From the NCBI GenBank assembly GCA_963823945.1, contig CAWGNK010000007.1, forward strand, positions 62,001 to 126,000: a DNA stretch of 64,000 nt, given 5' to 3'. Shown here piece after piece: positions 50,239 through 57,571 of this stretch. How positions within the stretch are numbered: the first letter of the stretch is position 1; every line of letters begins with the position of its first letter. The notes under the pieces are model-generated. The model ran no database searches. It saw only the letters and a list, made by a program, of their open reading frames with translations, and had not been told where the DNA came from. Source of the stretch: Bog-793 sp963823945. GTDB lineage: Bacteria; Actinomycetota; Acidimicrobiia; Acidimicrobiales; Bog-793. The position numbers were made by a program, and so were the translations under genes.

Positions 50239-50991
50239 ATGGAATGCATCCCTTCGATCGATATTCGCGGCGGCCAGGCTGTGCGGCTCGTGCGGGGCGA
50301 GTTCTCCCAGGAGACCGTCTACGGCGACCCGATCGAGCGGGCCCTCGCCTACGTGGCGGACGGCGCGAGCCACCTGCACCTCGTCGACCTCGACGCGGCG
50401 CGCACCGGCCGCCCGGAGAACGGGGAGATCGTGCGCGAGCTCATCCGCCAGGTCCAGGTCCCGGTGGAGTTCGGCGGCGGGGTGCGCACGATCGAGACGG
50501 CTGACGCGCTCTTCGCCTCCGGCGTCGGCCATGTCGTCGTCGGCACGGCCGGCATCGAGGACCCCGAGTTCCTCCGCCGTCTCGCCACGCGCTACCCGGG
50601 CCGGGTGTTCGCCGGGCTCGACCACCGGCGCACCACGGTGGGGGACCGGATGGTGCGGGAGCTCGCGGTGCGGGGCTGGGAGGAGTCGACCGGGGTGGAT
50701 CTCGGCGCCGCGCTGCGCGGTCTCGAAGGGCTGCCGCTGGCGGGCGTCGTCGTCACCGACATCACCCGTGACGGCACCCTCGAGGGACCAGACCTCGACG
50801 GTTGCCGCTACGTGCTCGGCGCGACGCACTTCCCGGTCGTCGCGGCCGGCGGCGTGGCGAGCGTTGGCGACCTCGTGGCGCTCGCCGGGCTGCGCGTCCT
50901 CGAGCGCGGGCTCACGGGCGTGATCGTCGGGCGGGCGTTCGCCTCGGGCGAGCTCGCCGTCGCCGACGCCGTCGCGGCATGCGAAGCCTGA
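50239..50991 (+). CDS. hisA: ProFAR isomerase HisA
   Basis: A 250-residue TIM barrel for the fourth step of histidine synthesis. Catalytic aspartates are Asp8 (PSIDIRGGQAVRL) and Asp128 (FAGLDHRR). VEFGGGVRTIETADAL and AAGGVASVGDLVAL are the phosphate-binding loops. ATG 50239 is preferred over GTG 50230 because GGGGGTGA (50226-50233) is a near-perfect ribosome-binding site five bases ahead. Many actinobacteria use a dual-function PriA here, but a separate trpF at 55715 suggests that this enzyme is HisA only. Its end overlaps hisF by 13 bases. Confidence 0.93.
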   Translation: MECIPSIDIRGGQAVRLVRGEFSQETVYGDPIERALAYVADGASHLHLVDLDAARTGRPENGEIVRELIRQVQVPVEFGGGVRTIETADALFASGVGHVVVGTAGIEDPEFLRRLATRYPGRVFAGLDHRRTTVGDRMVRELAVRGWEESTGVDLGAALRGLEGLPLAGVVVTDITRDGTLEGPDLDGCRYVLGATHFPVVAAGGVASVGDLVALAGLRVLERGLTGVIVGRAFASGELAVADAVAACEA

Positions 50992-51740
50992 GGATCATCC
51001 CCTGTCTCGACGTCGACCACGGTCGCGTCGTGAAAGGCGTGAACTTCGTCGGCCTGCGTGACGCCGGCGACCCCGTCGAGCTCGCCCGCCGGTACGACGC
51101 CGCGGGCGCCGACGAGCTGATCTTTTTGGACATCACGGCGTCGTCAGACGAGCGCGCCATCCTCATCGACGTCGTTCAGCGCACGGCCGAGGTGGTCTTC
51201 ATCCCGCTCACCGTCGGCGGCGGGATCCGCAGCCTGGACGACGCCCGGCAGATCCTGCGCGCCGGGGCGGACAAGGTCGCCGTCAACTCCGCCGCCATCG
51301 CCCGCCCCGGTCTCATCAGCGAGATCGCGGCGACGTTCGGCAACCAGTGCGTCGTCGTGGCGATCGACGCCCGCCGGCGTGAGGCGGGCTACGAGGTCTA
51401 CTCGCACGGCGGTCGCCACCCCACGGGTCTCGACGCCGTCGGTTGGGCGGCCGAGGCGGAACGGCTCGGCGCCGGTGAGATCCTGCTCACCTCGATGGAC
51501 CGCGACGGCACGGAGTCCGGCTACGACGCCGAGCTCACCGGGCTGGTGGCGGCGAGGGTCGGCATCCCGGTCATCGCCTCGGGCGGGGTCGGCAACCTCG
51601 GGCACCTCGTGGAGGGGGCCGCCGCCGGGGCCGACGGCGTGCTCGCGGCGTCGGTGTTCCACTACGAGGCGACGACGATCGCCGAGGCGAAGCGCTACCT
51701 CGCGGCGCACGGCGTCGTCGTCCGGCCGCCCGGAGGCTAG
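50979..51740 (+). CDS. hisF: Imidazole glycerol phosphate synthase, cyclase subunit
   Basis: A 253-residue TIM barrel joining PRFAR and ammonia into imidazoleglycerol phosphate and AICAR. Catalytic Asp11 (IIPCLDVDHGRVVKG) and Asp130 (VVVAIDARRR) are present, with LTVGGGIRSLDDARQILRAGADKVAVNSAA and ASGGVGNLGHL as phosphate loops. The ATG lies inside the end of hisA, a common tight his operon arrangement. Last gene before the groES-like insertion. Confidence 0.96.
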   Translation: MRSLRIIPCLDVDHGRVVKGVNFVGLRDAGDPVELARRYDAAGADELIFLDITASSDERAILIDVVQRTAEVVFIPLTVGGGIRSLDDARQILRAGADKVAVNSAAIARPGLISEIAATFGNQCVVVAIDARRREAGYEVYSHGGRHPTGLDAVGWAAEAERLGAGEILLTSMDRDGTESGYDAELTGLVAARVGIPVIASGGVGNLGHLVEGAAAGADGVLAASVFHYEATTIAEAKRYLAAHGVVVRPPGG

Positions 51741-51767
51741 GCCCGACCGGTACGGGGAATCGCGCAC

Positions 51768-51773
51768 TACCGT
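51768..51773 (+). promoter_or_regulatory. -10 TACCGT, leaderless start of the groES-like gene
   Basis: TACCGT is followed by seven bases and ATG 51781. It suggests that the groES-like gene, hisI and perhaps ygfZ can be transcribed separately from hisDCBHAF. Confidence 0.45.
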
Positions 51774-51780
51774 CGTAGCC

Positions 51781-52140
51781 ATGGCCGTCGCTCCCGTGTC
51801 CCGTCGCGGCGACAAGTCGCCGGGCGGGGTGAAGCAGCCGATCACGATGGTGAACGACCGCGTCCTCGTCCAGGTGCCGGACCCCGAGGGCGAGCGGCGC
51901 AGCCGCGCCGGCATCCTCATCCCCGCCACGGCGCAGCTGACGAAGCGGCTCACCTGGGCCGAGGTGGCGGCGACGGGGCCGAACGTGCGCACGGTCAAGG
52001 TCGGCGACAAGGTGCTTTTCAACCGGGAGGACTGCTTCGAGGTCGAGGTGCAGGGCGAGGACTACCTCATCCTGCGCGAGCGCGACGTCCAGGCGCTCGC
52101 GACCGAACGCCTCGACGGCGGGACCGGCCTGTACCTGTGA
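51781..52140 (+). CDS. groES: GroES-like (Cpn10) co-chaperonin, divergent
   Basis: A 119-residue Cpn10-family protein, about 20 residues longer than usual because of N- and C-terminal extensions. Core: ITMVNDRVLVQVPDPEGERRSRAGILIP (with the GroEL-binding mobile loop and GILIP), WAEVAATGP, VKVGDKVLFNREDCFEVEVQGEDYLILRERDVQAL. No groEL adjoins it; it lies between hisF and hisI. The divergent sequence suggests a second, specialised co-chaperonin rather than the main GroES, but that needs the rest of the genome. Confidence 0.85.
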   Translation: MAVAPVSRRGDKSPGGVKQPITMVNDRVLVQVPDPEGERRSRAGILIPATAQLTKRLTWAEVAATGPNVRTVKVGDKVLFNREDCFEVEVQGEDYLILRERDVQALATERLDGGTGLYL

Positions 52141-52514
52141 ACGGGCGGGCGGCGGGGGACGCCACCGGCCCCCGGCCGGAGGCCGAGCCGGCGGGGTTCG
52201 ACATCGTGGCCTTCGGGCCCGACGGGCTCGTCCCGGCGGTCGTCCAGGACGCGACCTCCCACGAGGTCCTGATGGTCGCGTACATGAACGCCGAGTCGCT
52301 GCGGCGCACGCTCGAGACGAAAAGGACGTGGTTCTACTCCCGGTCCCGCCGTGAGCTGTGGCCGAAGGGCGAGACCTCGGGCAACCGGCAGTGGGTGCGC
52401 GGCGTGCTCGTCGACTGCGACGGCGACGCGCTCGTCGTCGAGGTCGACCAGGAGGGCTCGGGCGCCTGCCACACCGGCGCGCGCACCTGCTTCCTGCGCC
52501 GCCTCGAGGTCTGA
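52137..52514 (+). CDS. hisI: Phosphoribosyl-AMP cyclohydrolase
   Basis: A 125-residue zinc enzyme for the third step of histidine synthesis, without a fused HisE domain. LVPAVVQDATSHEVLMVAYMNAESLRRTL, TWFYSRSRRELWPKGETSGN and the metal ligands VDCDGDALVVEVDQEG and ACHTGARTCF are complete. GTG overlaps the groES-like stop as GTGA, so its translation is tied to the chaperonin gene. hisE and hisG must lie elsewhere. Confidence 0.95.
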   Translation: MNGRAAGDATGPRPEAEPAGFDIVAFGPDGLVPAVVQDATSHEVLMVAYMNAESLRRTLETKRTWFYSRSRRELWPKGETSGNRQWVRGVLVDCDGDALVVEVDQEGSGACHTGARTCFLRRLEV

Positions 52515-52527
52515 AGCCGAGACCCCT

Positions 52528-53448
52528 GTGGGCCGCCTGAGTGCCGCCAGGACCTACGCCGCTCTCCACGAGGGCGTGGTCGGGCTCATCGTGGCCGCCG
52601 ACGTGGTCCGCGTCACCGGCCCCGACGCCCTCAGCTACCTGCAGGGGCAGGTTTCCCAGGATCTGGGCACACTGGCGCCCGGCGACAGCGCCGAGACCCT
52701 CGTGCTCTCGCCGCAGGGCAAGCTCGACGGCTACGGCCGGGTCGCCCGCACCGGCGACGAGACGGTGTGCATCGTCGTCGATGGCGGTCTCGGCGAAGCG
52801 ATGCTCGAGCGGCTTCGCCGCTACAAGCTGCGGGTGGCCGCCGACCTCGAGCTCGTCTCGTGGCGGGCGCTGTTGCTGCGCGGCCCCGCGGCACGGCCGG
52901 CCGCCTCGGAGGTCGACGCCGAGATCTCGCTCGAGGTCGACGACCCGGGATTCTCGGGCTGTGACCTCGTCGCCCCGGCGGTGGCGAATCCCGCCGGCGT
53001 GGCCCTCGGGGACCCCGCCGGCTACGAGGCGGCGCGGATCGAGGCGGGCGTGCCCGTCATGGGGCGCGAGCTCACCGCCAAGACGATCCCCCAGGAGGCG
53101 GGACTGGTTCCCCGCGCCGTCAGCCTGACGAAGGGCTGCTACACGGGCCAGGAGCTCGTCGCGCGCCTCGACGCGCGGGGCAACCGCGTCGCGCGGCGCC
53201 TCGTCGGCTTCACCGTCGCCTTTGGCACGCCCGCCGCCGGCGACACCGTCGTCGTCGCGGGCGGGGTCGTCGGTTCGGTGACGAGCGTGGCGTACTCGCC
53301 GCGCACCGGGGGATCAGTCGCCCTCGGCTACCTGCGGCGGGGGACCGCGACGCCGGCGCCGGTGGAGATCGTCCACGACGGCTCGCCCTGCGGGGCGATG
53401 GCCACCGAGCTGCCGCTGTGGCCCGGCCAGGGGGCGTCGCGGGCCTAG
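52528..53448 (+). CDS. ygfZ: YgfZ/GcvT-like folate-binding protein
   Basis: A 306-residue protein of the YgfZ/IBA57 family, which uses tetrahydrofolate and aids Fe-S enzyme maturation. VTGPDALSYLQGQVSQDLGTL, VLSPQGKLDGYGRV and the signature KGCYTGQELVARLDARGN (K-G-C-x-x-G-Q-E) with the key cysteine are present. GTG 52528 is 13 bases after hisI. Its TAG stop overlaps the stop of the convergent kinase gene within CTAG. Confidence 0.92.
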   Translation: MGRLSAARTYAALHEGVVGLIVAADVVRVTGPDALSYLQGQVSQDLGTLAPGDSAETLVLSPQGKLDGYGRVARTGDETVCIVVDGGLGEAMLERLRRYKLRVAADLELVSWRALLLRGPAARPAASEVDAEISLEVDDPGFSGCDLVAPAVANPAGVALGDPAGYEAARIEAGVPVMGRELTAKTIPQEAGLVPRAVSLTKGCYTGQELVARLDARGNRVARRLVGFTVAFGTPAAGDTVVVAGGVVGSVTSVAYSPRTGGSVALGYLRRGTATPAPVEIVHDGSPCGAMATELPLWPGQGASRA

Positions 53449-54851
53449 TCGGCGCGGCCGAGCGAGACGGTGATGCACGTCCCGCGGCCGGCTCCGGCGG
53501 GCGAGGTGACCTCGAGCCCGCCGTGCATCGCCGCCACGAGCTCGGCGACGATCGCGAGGCCGAGCCCGCTCCCGGCGGCACGGGCGGGGAAGCGGCTCGA
53601 GCTGAAGTGGCGTTCGAAGACGTGTCCCAGGTCGGCGGGATCGATCCCGGGGCCGTCGTCGGTGACGGTGACGGTGACCGCCCTCGGGCCGAGCTCGCAC
53701 GAGACGGCGACGCTCGCCGCCGCGAACTTGAGCGCGTTCTCCACGAGGTTGGCGACGATCTGGGCGAGCCGGTCGGGGTCGGCCTCGACGAAGGCGCCCT
53801 CGACGGCCGAGACCCGGAGCCCGACCCCGGCGGCGTCGAACTGGTAGCGCAGGGCACCGGCCGCTTCGGCGACCACCTGGCCGGCGTCGAGGCGCGCGGT
53901 GTGCAGCGAGAACTGGTGGGCACCCAGGCGCGCGAGGTCGAGGAGGTCGCCGATCAGGCGTTCGAGCCGGACCGCCTCGGCGACGACGATCGAGGCGGCC
54001 CGGGCGGTGTCCGGCGTCACGCCCTCGGCGATCGCCTCGGCGTAGCCGCGGATCGAGGTGAGCGGCGTGCGCAGGTCGTGCGACACCGAGAGGAGGAACT
54101 GCCGGTCGAGGTCGCGCAGGTCCTCCAGGTGCTCCGCCATCTGGTTGAGCGACGCGGAGAGGGTCGCGAGCTCGGCGTAGTCGTGGCTGTCGGCTTCGAG
54201 GCGGGTCGAGAGGTCGCCGCCGGCGATGCGCTCCGCGGCACCCGCGGCCGCCACGACGCGGCGCGCGACGCGCCGCGAGATGACCGCCGCGGCCGCCGCC
54301 GCGACGAGCAGCGAGATGCCGCCGGCGAGGACGAAGTACCAGACGCTCGCGCCCGAGGGTGAGACCGTCCGGGCGAGGAGGAACGAGAGATGGACGCCGG
54401 CGGCCGAGATGAGCGGCACCGCCGCGAAGGCGAGTCCGCGGTCGATGCCCGAGGTCGCCCGCCCCTCGGACAGCGCCCGGCAGTCGAGCGAACGGGCCGA
54501 GAAGTCGAGCTTGGGCACGGCACTGACGAAGGTGCCCTTCGCCGAGGTGGTGACGATCGCCGCCTGCTTGATCCCGGCGACCGAGGCGACGAGCGGGAGG
54601 GCCGCGGCGATGATCCGCGAGGCGTCCTTGTCGTTGCGGTAGATCGCCTGCTCGCGGTGCGCGAGGTCGTAGGTCTGTTGCAGGACGAGGCGTCTCGTGT
54701 CGTCGGCGGCGGCGTGGCGGACGAGGTAGAGGCTCACCCCGCCGGCGAGGGTGAGCGCGAGGGCGAGCACGGCGACGAAGGCGAGGGTGATGCGCACCCC
54801 CATCGGCCAGTGGCGCGGACCGGCCTCGGCGGGCCGCCGCCTCAGTCGCAC
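53445..54851 (-). CDS. Sensor histidine kinase
   Basis: A 468-residue membrane kinase. TM1 about 20-43, an extracytoplasmic sensor (about 44-170), TM2 about 171-193, HAMP domain about 194-246, then the H-box FLLSVSHDLRTPLTSIRGYAEAI with phospho-acceptor His258, N-box NLVENALKFA, G1 DDGPGIDPADLG, F-box and G2 GSGLGLAIVAEL. The sensor domain has no recognised fold and one Cys. The GTG start lies 10 bases inside the end of the response regulator gene, so the pair is coupled. Signal is unknown. Confidence 0.94.
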   Translation of the reverse strand: MRLRRRPAEAGPRHWPMGVRITLAFVAVLALALTLAGGVSLYLVRHAAADDTRRLVLQQTYDLAHREQAIYRNDKDASRIIAAALPLVASVAGIKQAAIVTTSAKGTFVSAVPKLDFSARSLDCRALSEGRATSGIDRGLAFAAVPLISAAGVHLSFLLARTVSPSGASVWYFVLAGGISLLVAAAAAAVISRRVARRVVAAAGAAERIAGGDLSTRLEADSHDYAELATLSASLNQMAEHLEDLRDLDRQFLLSVSHDLRTPLTSIRGYAEAIAEGVTPDTARAASIVVAEAVRLERLIGDLLDLARLGAHQFSLHTARLDAGQVVAEAAGALRYQFDAAGVGLRVSAVEGAFVEADPDRLAQIVANLVENALKFAAASVAVSCELGPRAVTVTVTDDGPGIDPADLGHVFERHFSSSRFPARAAGSGLGLAIVAELVAAMHGGLEVTSPAGAGRGTCITVSLGRAD

Positions 54852-55540
54852 CGGTAGCCGACGCCCCAGATCGTCTTCAGCGGCAGCGCATCACCGAGCT
54901 TGCGGCGCAACTGGCGTACGTGGACGTCGACGGTCCGCTCGTCGCCGATCCAACCCAAACCCCAGACGGAGTCGAGGAGTTGCCGGCGGGTGAAGACGAT
55001 CCTCGTGTTCTGGGTGAAGTGGGCGAGAAGGTCGAATTCCCGGGCGGTGAGCGGCACCACACCCTGGTCGGTCGTCACCTCGCGCCGCACCGTGTCGACG
55101 GTGACACCGCCGACGGTGATCGGGCTCTCCGCCGGCCGGCGGGATCCCTCACTGCGCCGCAGGATCGCCCGCACCCGGGCGACGAGCTCCCGGGGCGAGA
55201 ACGGCTTCACGATGTAGTCGTCGGCGCCGAGCTCGAGACCGAGGACGCGGTCGACCTCGTCGTCGCGCGCCGTGAGGAAGACGACGGGGACCTGGCTCGT
55301 GCGGCGGATCTCCCGGCAGAGCTCGATGCCGTCGACCGGCCCGGGCAACCCGATGTCGAGGAGCACCAGGCTCGGGTGCTCGGTTGTGACGAGCGCGAGG
55401 CCGCGGGTGGCCTCGGCCGCCTGGAGGACGCGGAAGCCGGCGTTGCGCAGCCACAGGTCGACGAGGTCCGCGATGTTGTGGTCGTCCTCGACGATGACCA
55501 CCGTGCCGTGGTCGGTCCGGGGCGAGCGCTCTTCAGTCAC
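54842..55540 (-). CDS. OmpR/PhoB-family response regulator
   Basis: A 232-residue transcription factor partnered with the downstream kinase. Receiver domain: VVIVEDDHNIADLVDLWL (acidic pair), phospho-acceptor Asp62 in LLDIGLPG, Thr90 in VVFLTARDD and Lys112 in YIVKPFSPRELVARV. C-terminal winged helix: LTAREFDLLAHFTQN, TRRQLLDSVWG and RTVDVHVRQLRRKLG, ending IWGVGYRCD. GTG 55540 has CATGCT six bases upstream. Target genes unknown. Confidence 0.95.
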   Translation of the reverse strand: MTEERSPRTDHGTVVIVEDDHNIADLVDLWLRNAGFRVLQAAEATRGLALVTTEHPSLVLLDIGLPGPVDGIELCREIRRTSQVPVVFLTARDDEVDRVLGLELGADDYIVKPFSPRELVARVRAILRRSEGSRRPAESPITVGGVTVDTVRREVTTDQGVVPLTAREFDLLAHFTQNTRIVFTRRQLLDSVWGLGWIGDERTVDVHVRQLRRKLGDALPLKTIWGVGYRCD

Positions 55541-55546
55541 CCGACA

Positions 55547-55552
55547 AGCATG
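55547..55552 (-). promoter_or_regulatory. -10-like CATGCT of the two-component operon
   Basis: On the minus strand CATGCT (55552 to 55547) ends six bases before GTG 55540. The first base departs from TANNNT, so it is a weaker example of the leaderless pattern. Confidence 0.3.
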
Positions 55553-55631
55553 GCGCGCGCCGTGCGGACGGGCGCGTCAAGCCGGGTCGCGGGTCCCTCC
55601 GGCGTGCCCGGGTTGGCGCCGCGGCCACCGT

Positions 55632-55637
55632 TACGCT
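55632..55637 (+). promoter_or_regulatory. trpF: -10 TACGCT upstream of trpF
   Basis: TACGCT is followed by six bases and ATG 55644, which opens a 26-codon frame, not trpF itself. trpF would then be read from an internal start 71 bases downstream. Confidence 0.4.
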
Positions 55638-55643
55638 GTGACG

Positions 55644-55724
55644 ATGGTCCGGCAACCGGCGAGGCGTGGCGCGGCGATCAGCCTCGCGAACCGGTTGGGA
55701 TCCCGGGGTGCGCCGTGTTCGTGA
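55644..55724 (+). CDS. Possible 26-residue leaderless leader peptide before trpF
   Basis: The frame from ATG 55644 encodes MVRQPARRGAAISLANRL and eight more residues and stops at TGA 55722-55724, overlapping the trpF start (GTG 55715) by ten bases. It contains no tryptophan, so it is not a classical trp attenuator peptide; translational coupling to trpF is the plausible use. Evidence is the -10 spacing only. Confidence 0.35.
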   Translation: MVRQPARRGAAISLANRLGSRGAPCS

Positions 55725-56368
55725 AGATCTGCGGGGTGACGAACGAGGAGGACGCCCTCCTCGCCGTGGCGATGGGCGCCGACGCGATCGGGTTCGTGCT
55801 CGCGCCCTCGCCGCGCCAGATCGCGATCGGCGCGGCCCGCGACATCGCGCGACGCCTGCCAGCCGATGTCATCACCGTCGGGGTCTTCTGCGACGCCCTC
55901 GCGCAGCGCGTCGTCGACCTCGTCTACCAGACGGGTCTGCGTGCCGCCCAGCTGAACGGCCACGAGTCAAGCGAGGACGTCGCCTTCGTCGCCGAGCGGG
56001 TGCCGCTCGTCATCAAGGCCTTCGCCGCCAACGCGGCGATGACCGCCGACGTGTCCGAATACCGCGCCGACGCGATCCTCGTCGACGCCCCCGCCCCCGG
56101 CCCGGGCAAGGTCTTCGACTGGCGGCTCGCCGAGCGGATGCCGCGCTCGCACCGGCTGATCCTCGGTGGCGGGCTCGACCCCGACAACGTCGCCGACGCC
56201 ATCCAGCGCTTCCGGCCTTGGGGGGTGGACGTCTCGGCGGGCGTGGAGACAGGGTCGCGCAAGGACCCCCGCAAGGTGCGTGCTTTCATCCTGGAGGCCC
56301 GCGCCGCGTTGCCCGAGGACGAGGAGCCGCCCGCCGACGGCCCCTACGACTGGCAAGAGGAGTTCTGA
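55715..56368 (+). CDS. trpF: Phosphoribosylanthranilate isomerase
   Basis: A 217-residue TIM barrel for the third step of tryptophan synthesis. VFVKICGVTNEEDALLAV carries the catalytic Cys, GADAIGFVLAPSPRQI follows, the catalytic Asp is in AILVDAPAPGPGKVFDW, and ILGGGLDPDNVADAI and GVDVSAGVETGSRKDPRKV are the phosphate-binding ends. GTG 55715 is the family-consistent start. It stands alone, away from other trp genes, and shows that HisA here need not double as PriA. Confidence 0.94.
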   Translation: MFVKICGVTNEEDALLAVAMGADAIGFVLAPSPRQIAIGAARDIARRLPADVITVGVFCDALAQRVVDLVYQTGLRAAQLNGHESSEDVAFVAERVPLVIKAFAANAAMTADVSEYRADAILVDAPAPGPGKVFDWRLAERMPRSHRLILGGGLDPDNVADAIQRFRPWGVDVSAGVETGSRKDPRKVRAFILEARAALPEDEEPPADGPYDWQEEF

Positions 56369-56522
56369 CAGCGCCGGCGCCCGATCCGTCCGGCCCGCCC
56401 CGGCGCCGGGCGATGAGCATCGCGCCACCGCGCGCCGGGCGGGCGCCCGGGGTGAGCCTGGCGGGCTGCCGAGCTGGTCCCGCGCCCAGGGGTCATTGGC
56501 GTCCGCGCGGCAGGGGAAGCAT

Positions 56523-56538
56523 TCGCATCTATATGCGA
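56523..56538 (+). promoter_or_regulatory. ARG box (ArgR operator) upstream of argC
   Basis: TCGCAT at 56523-56528 and ATGCGA at 56533-56538 form a perfect inverted repeat around CTAT, matching the half-site pattern TGNAT...ATNCA of ArgR operators (here tCGCAT-CTAT-ATGCGa). It lies 7 bases upstream of the -10 element TATGTT, where a -35 box would be, so ArgR binding should block polymerase. argR itself is in this operon. Confidence 0.65.
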
Positions 56539-56545
56539 GGTGCGG

Positions 56546-56551
56546 TATGTT
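56546..56551 (+). promoter_or_regulatory. argC: -10 TATGTT of the arg operon, leaderless
   Basis: TATGTT is followed by six bases and ATG 56558. It decides the argC start against the in-frame ATG at 56540, which overlaps the promoter. Confidence 0.55.
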
Positions 56552-56557
56552 CATGCC

Positions 56558-57571
56558 ATGAAAGCGGCCGTCATCGGGGCGTCGGGCTATCTCGGTGCGG
56601 AGCTTCTGCGGCTGCTCGCGTCCCATCCCGATCTCGAGGTCGTGACGGCGCAAGCCGACACCTCGGCCGGCATGGCGATCGCCGATCTCTTCCCGGGCAT
56701 CGGCGGGGCGTACGCCGGCCTCACGACGACGCCGACCGATCCCGGGGCCTGCGCGGGATGCGACGTCGTCTTCGTCGCCGTGCCGTCGGGGCGATCACAG
56801 ATGGTCGTGCCGCCGCTCCTGGAGGTGGTCCGGCTGGTCGTCGACCTCGGCGCCGACTTCCGACTGCGCGATCCCGCGGCCTACCCGCGCTGGTACGGGT
56901 TCACCCACACGGCTCCTGAGCTCCTCGGGCGCGCCGTCTGCGGCCTGCCGGAGCTGCACCGCACCGAGCTCGCCGGCGCGCGGCTCATCGCGGCGCCCGG
57001 TTGCTACGTGACGGCCGCCACCCTCGGGCTGCAGCCTCTCCTCGCGGCAGGCGTGATCGAGCCGGACGGGCTGATCGTCGACGCAGCGAGCGGGACCTCG
57101 GGTGCCGGGCGCCAGCCGTCGGCGACGACCCACCACGCCACGGTGAACGAGAACTTCGTCGCCTACGGGTTGCTCGACCACCGTCACACCCCGGAGATGG
57201 CCCAGGCAATCGGGGCCGAGGTGCTCTTCACGCCGCACCTCGCACCGATGACCCGGGGCATCCTCGCCACCTGCTACGCGCGGCCCGCCCAGCCGGTCAC
57301 GACCGACGACCTGCTGGCGGCGCTCGCCGCCCGCTACGCCGGCGAGCCCTTCGTCGAGGTCGTGGCGTACCCGCCCTCGACCCGGGAGACCTACGCCTCG
57401 AACGTGGCGCGGCTGACCGCCCGCGCCGATGCCCGCACCGGTCACGTCCTTGTCCTTGTCGCGATCGACAACCTCACCAAGGGCGGCGCCGGGCAGGCGA
57501 TCCAGGCGGCGAACGTCGCGCTCGGCCTCGACGAGACTGTGGGCCTGCCCCGGACGGCGGTGACGCCGTGA
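56558..57571 (+). CDS. argC: N-acetyl-gamma-glutamyl-phosphate reductase
   Basis: A 337-residue NADPH-dependent reductase, third step of arginine synthesis. MKAAVIGASGYLGAELLRLL is the dinucleotide fold, AAPGCYVTAATLGLQPLL carries the catalytic Cys, and DAASGTSGAGRQPS, HRHTPEMAQ and DNLTKGGAGQAIQAANVALG complete the family pattern. First gene of argCJBDFR-GH. Leaderless promoter and ARG box lie directly upstream, so the operon should be repressed by arginine through ArgR. Confidence 0.96.
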   Translation: MKAAVIGASGYLGAELLRLLASHPDLEVVTAQADTSAGMAIADLFPGIGGAYAGLTTTPTDPGACAGCDVVFVAVPSGRSQMVVPPLLEVVRLVVDLGADFRLRDPAAYPRWYGFTHTAPELLGRAVCGLPELHRTELAGARLIAAPGCYVTAATLGLQPLLAAGVIEPDGLIVDAASGTSGAGRQPSATTHHATVNENFVAYGLLDHRHTPEMAQAIGAEVLFTPHLAPMTRGILATCYARPAQPVTTDDLLAALAARYAGEPFVEVVAYPPSTRETYASNVARLTARADARTGHVLVLVAIDNLTKGGAGQAIQAANVALGLDETVGLPRTAVTP

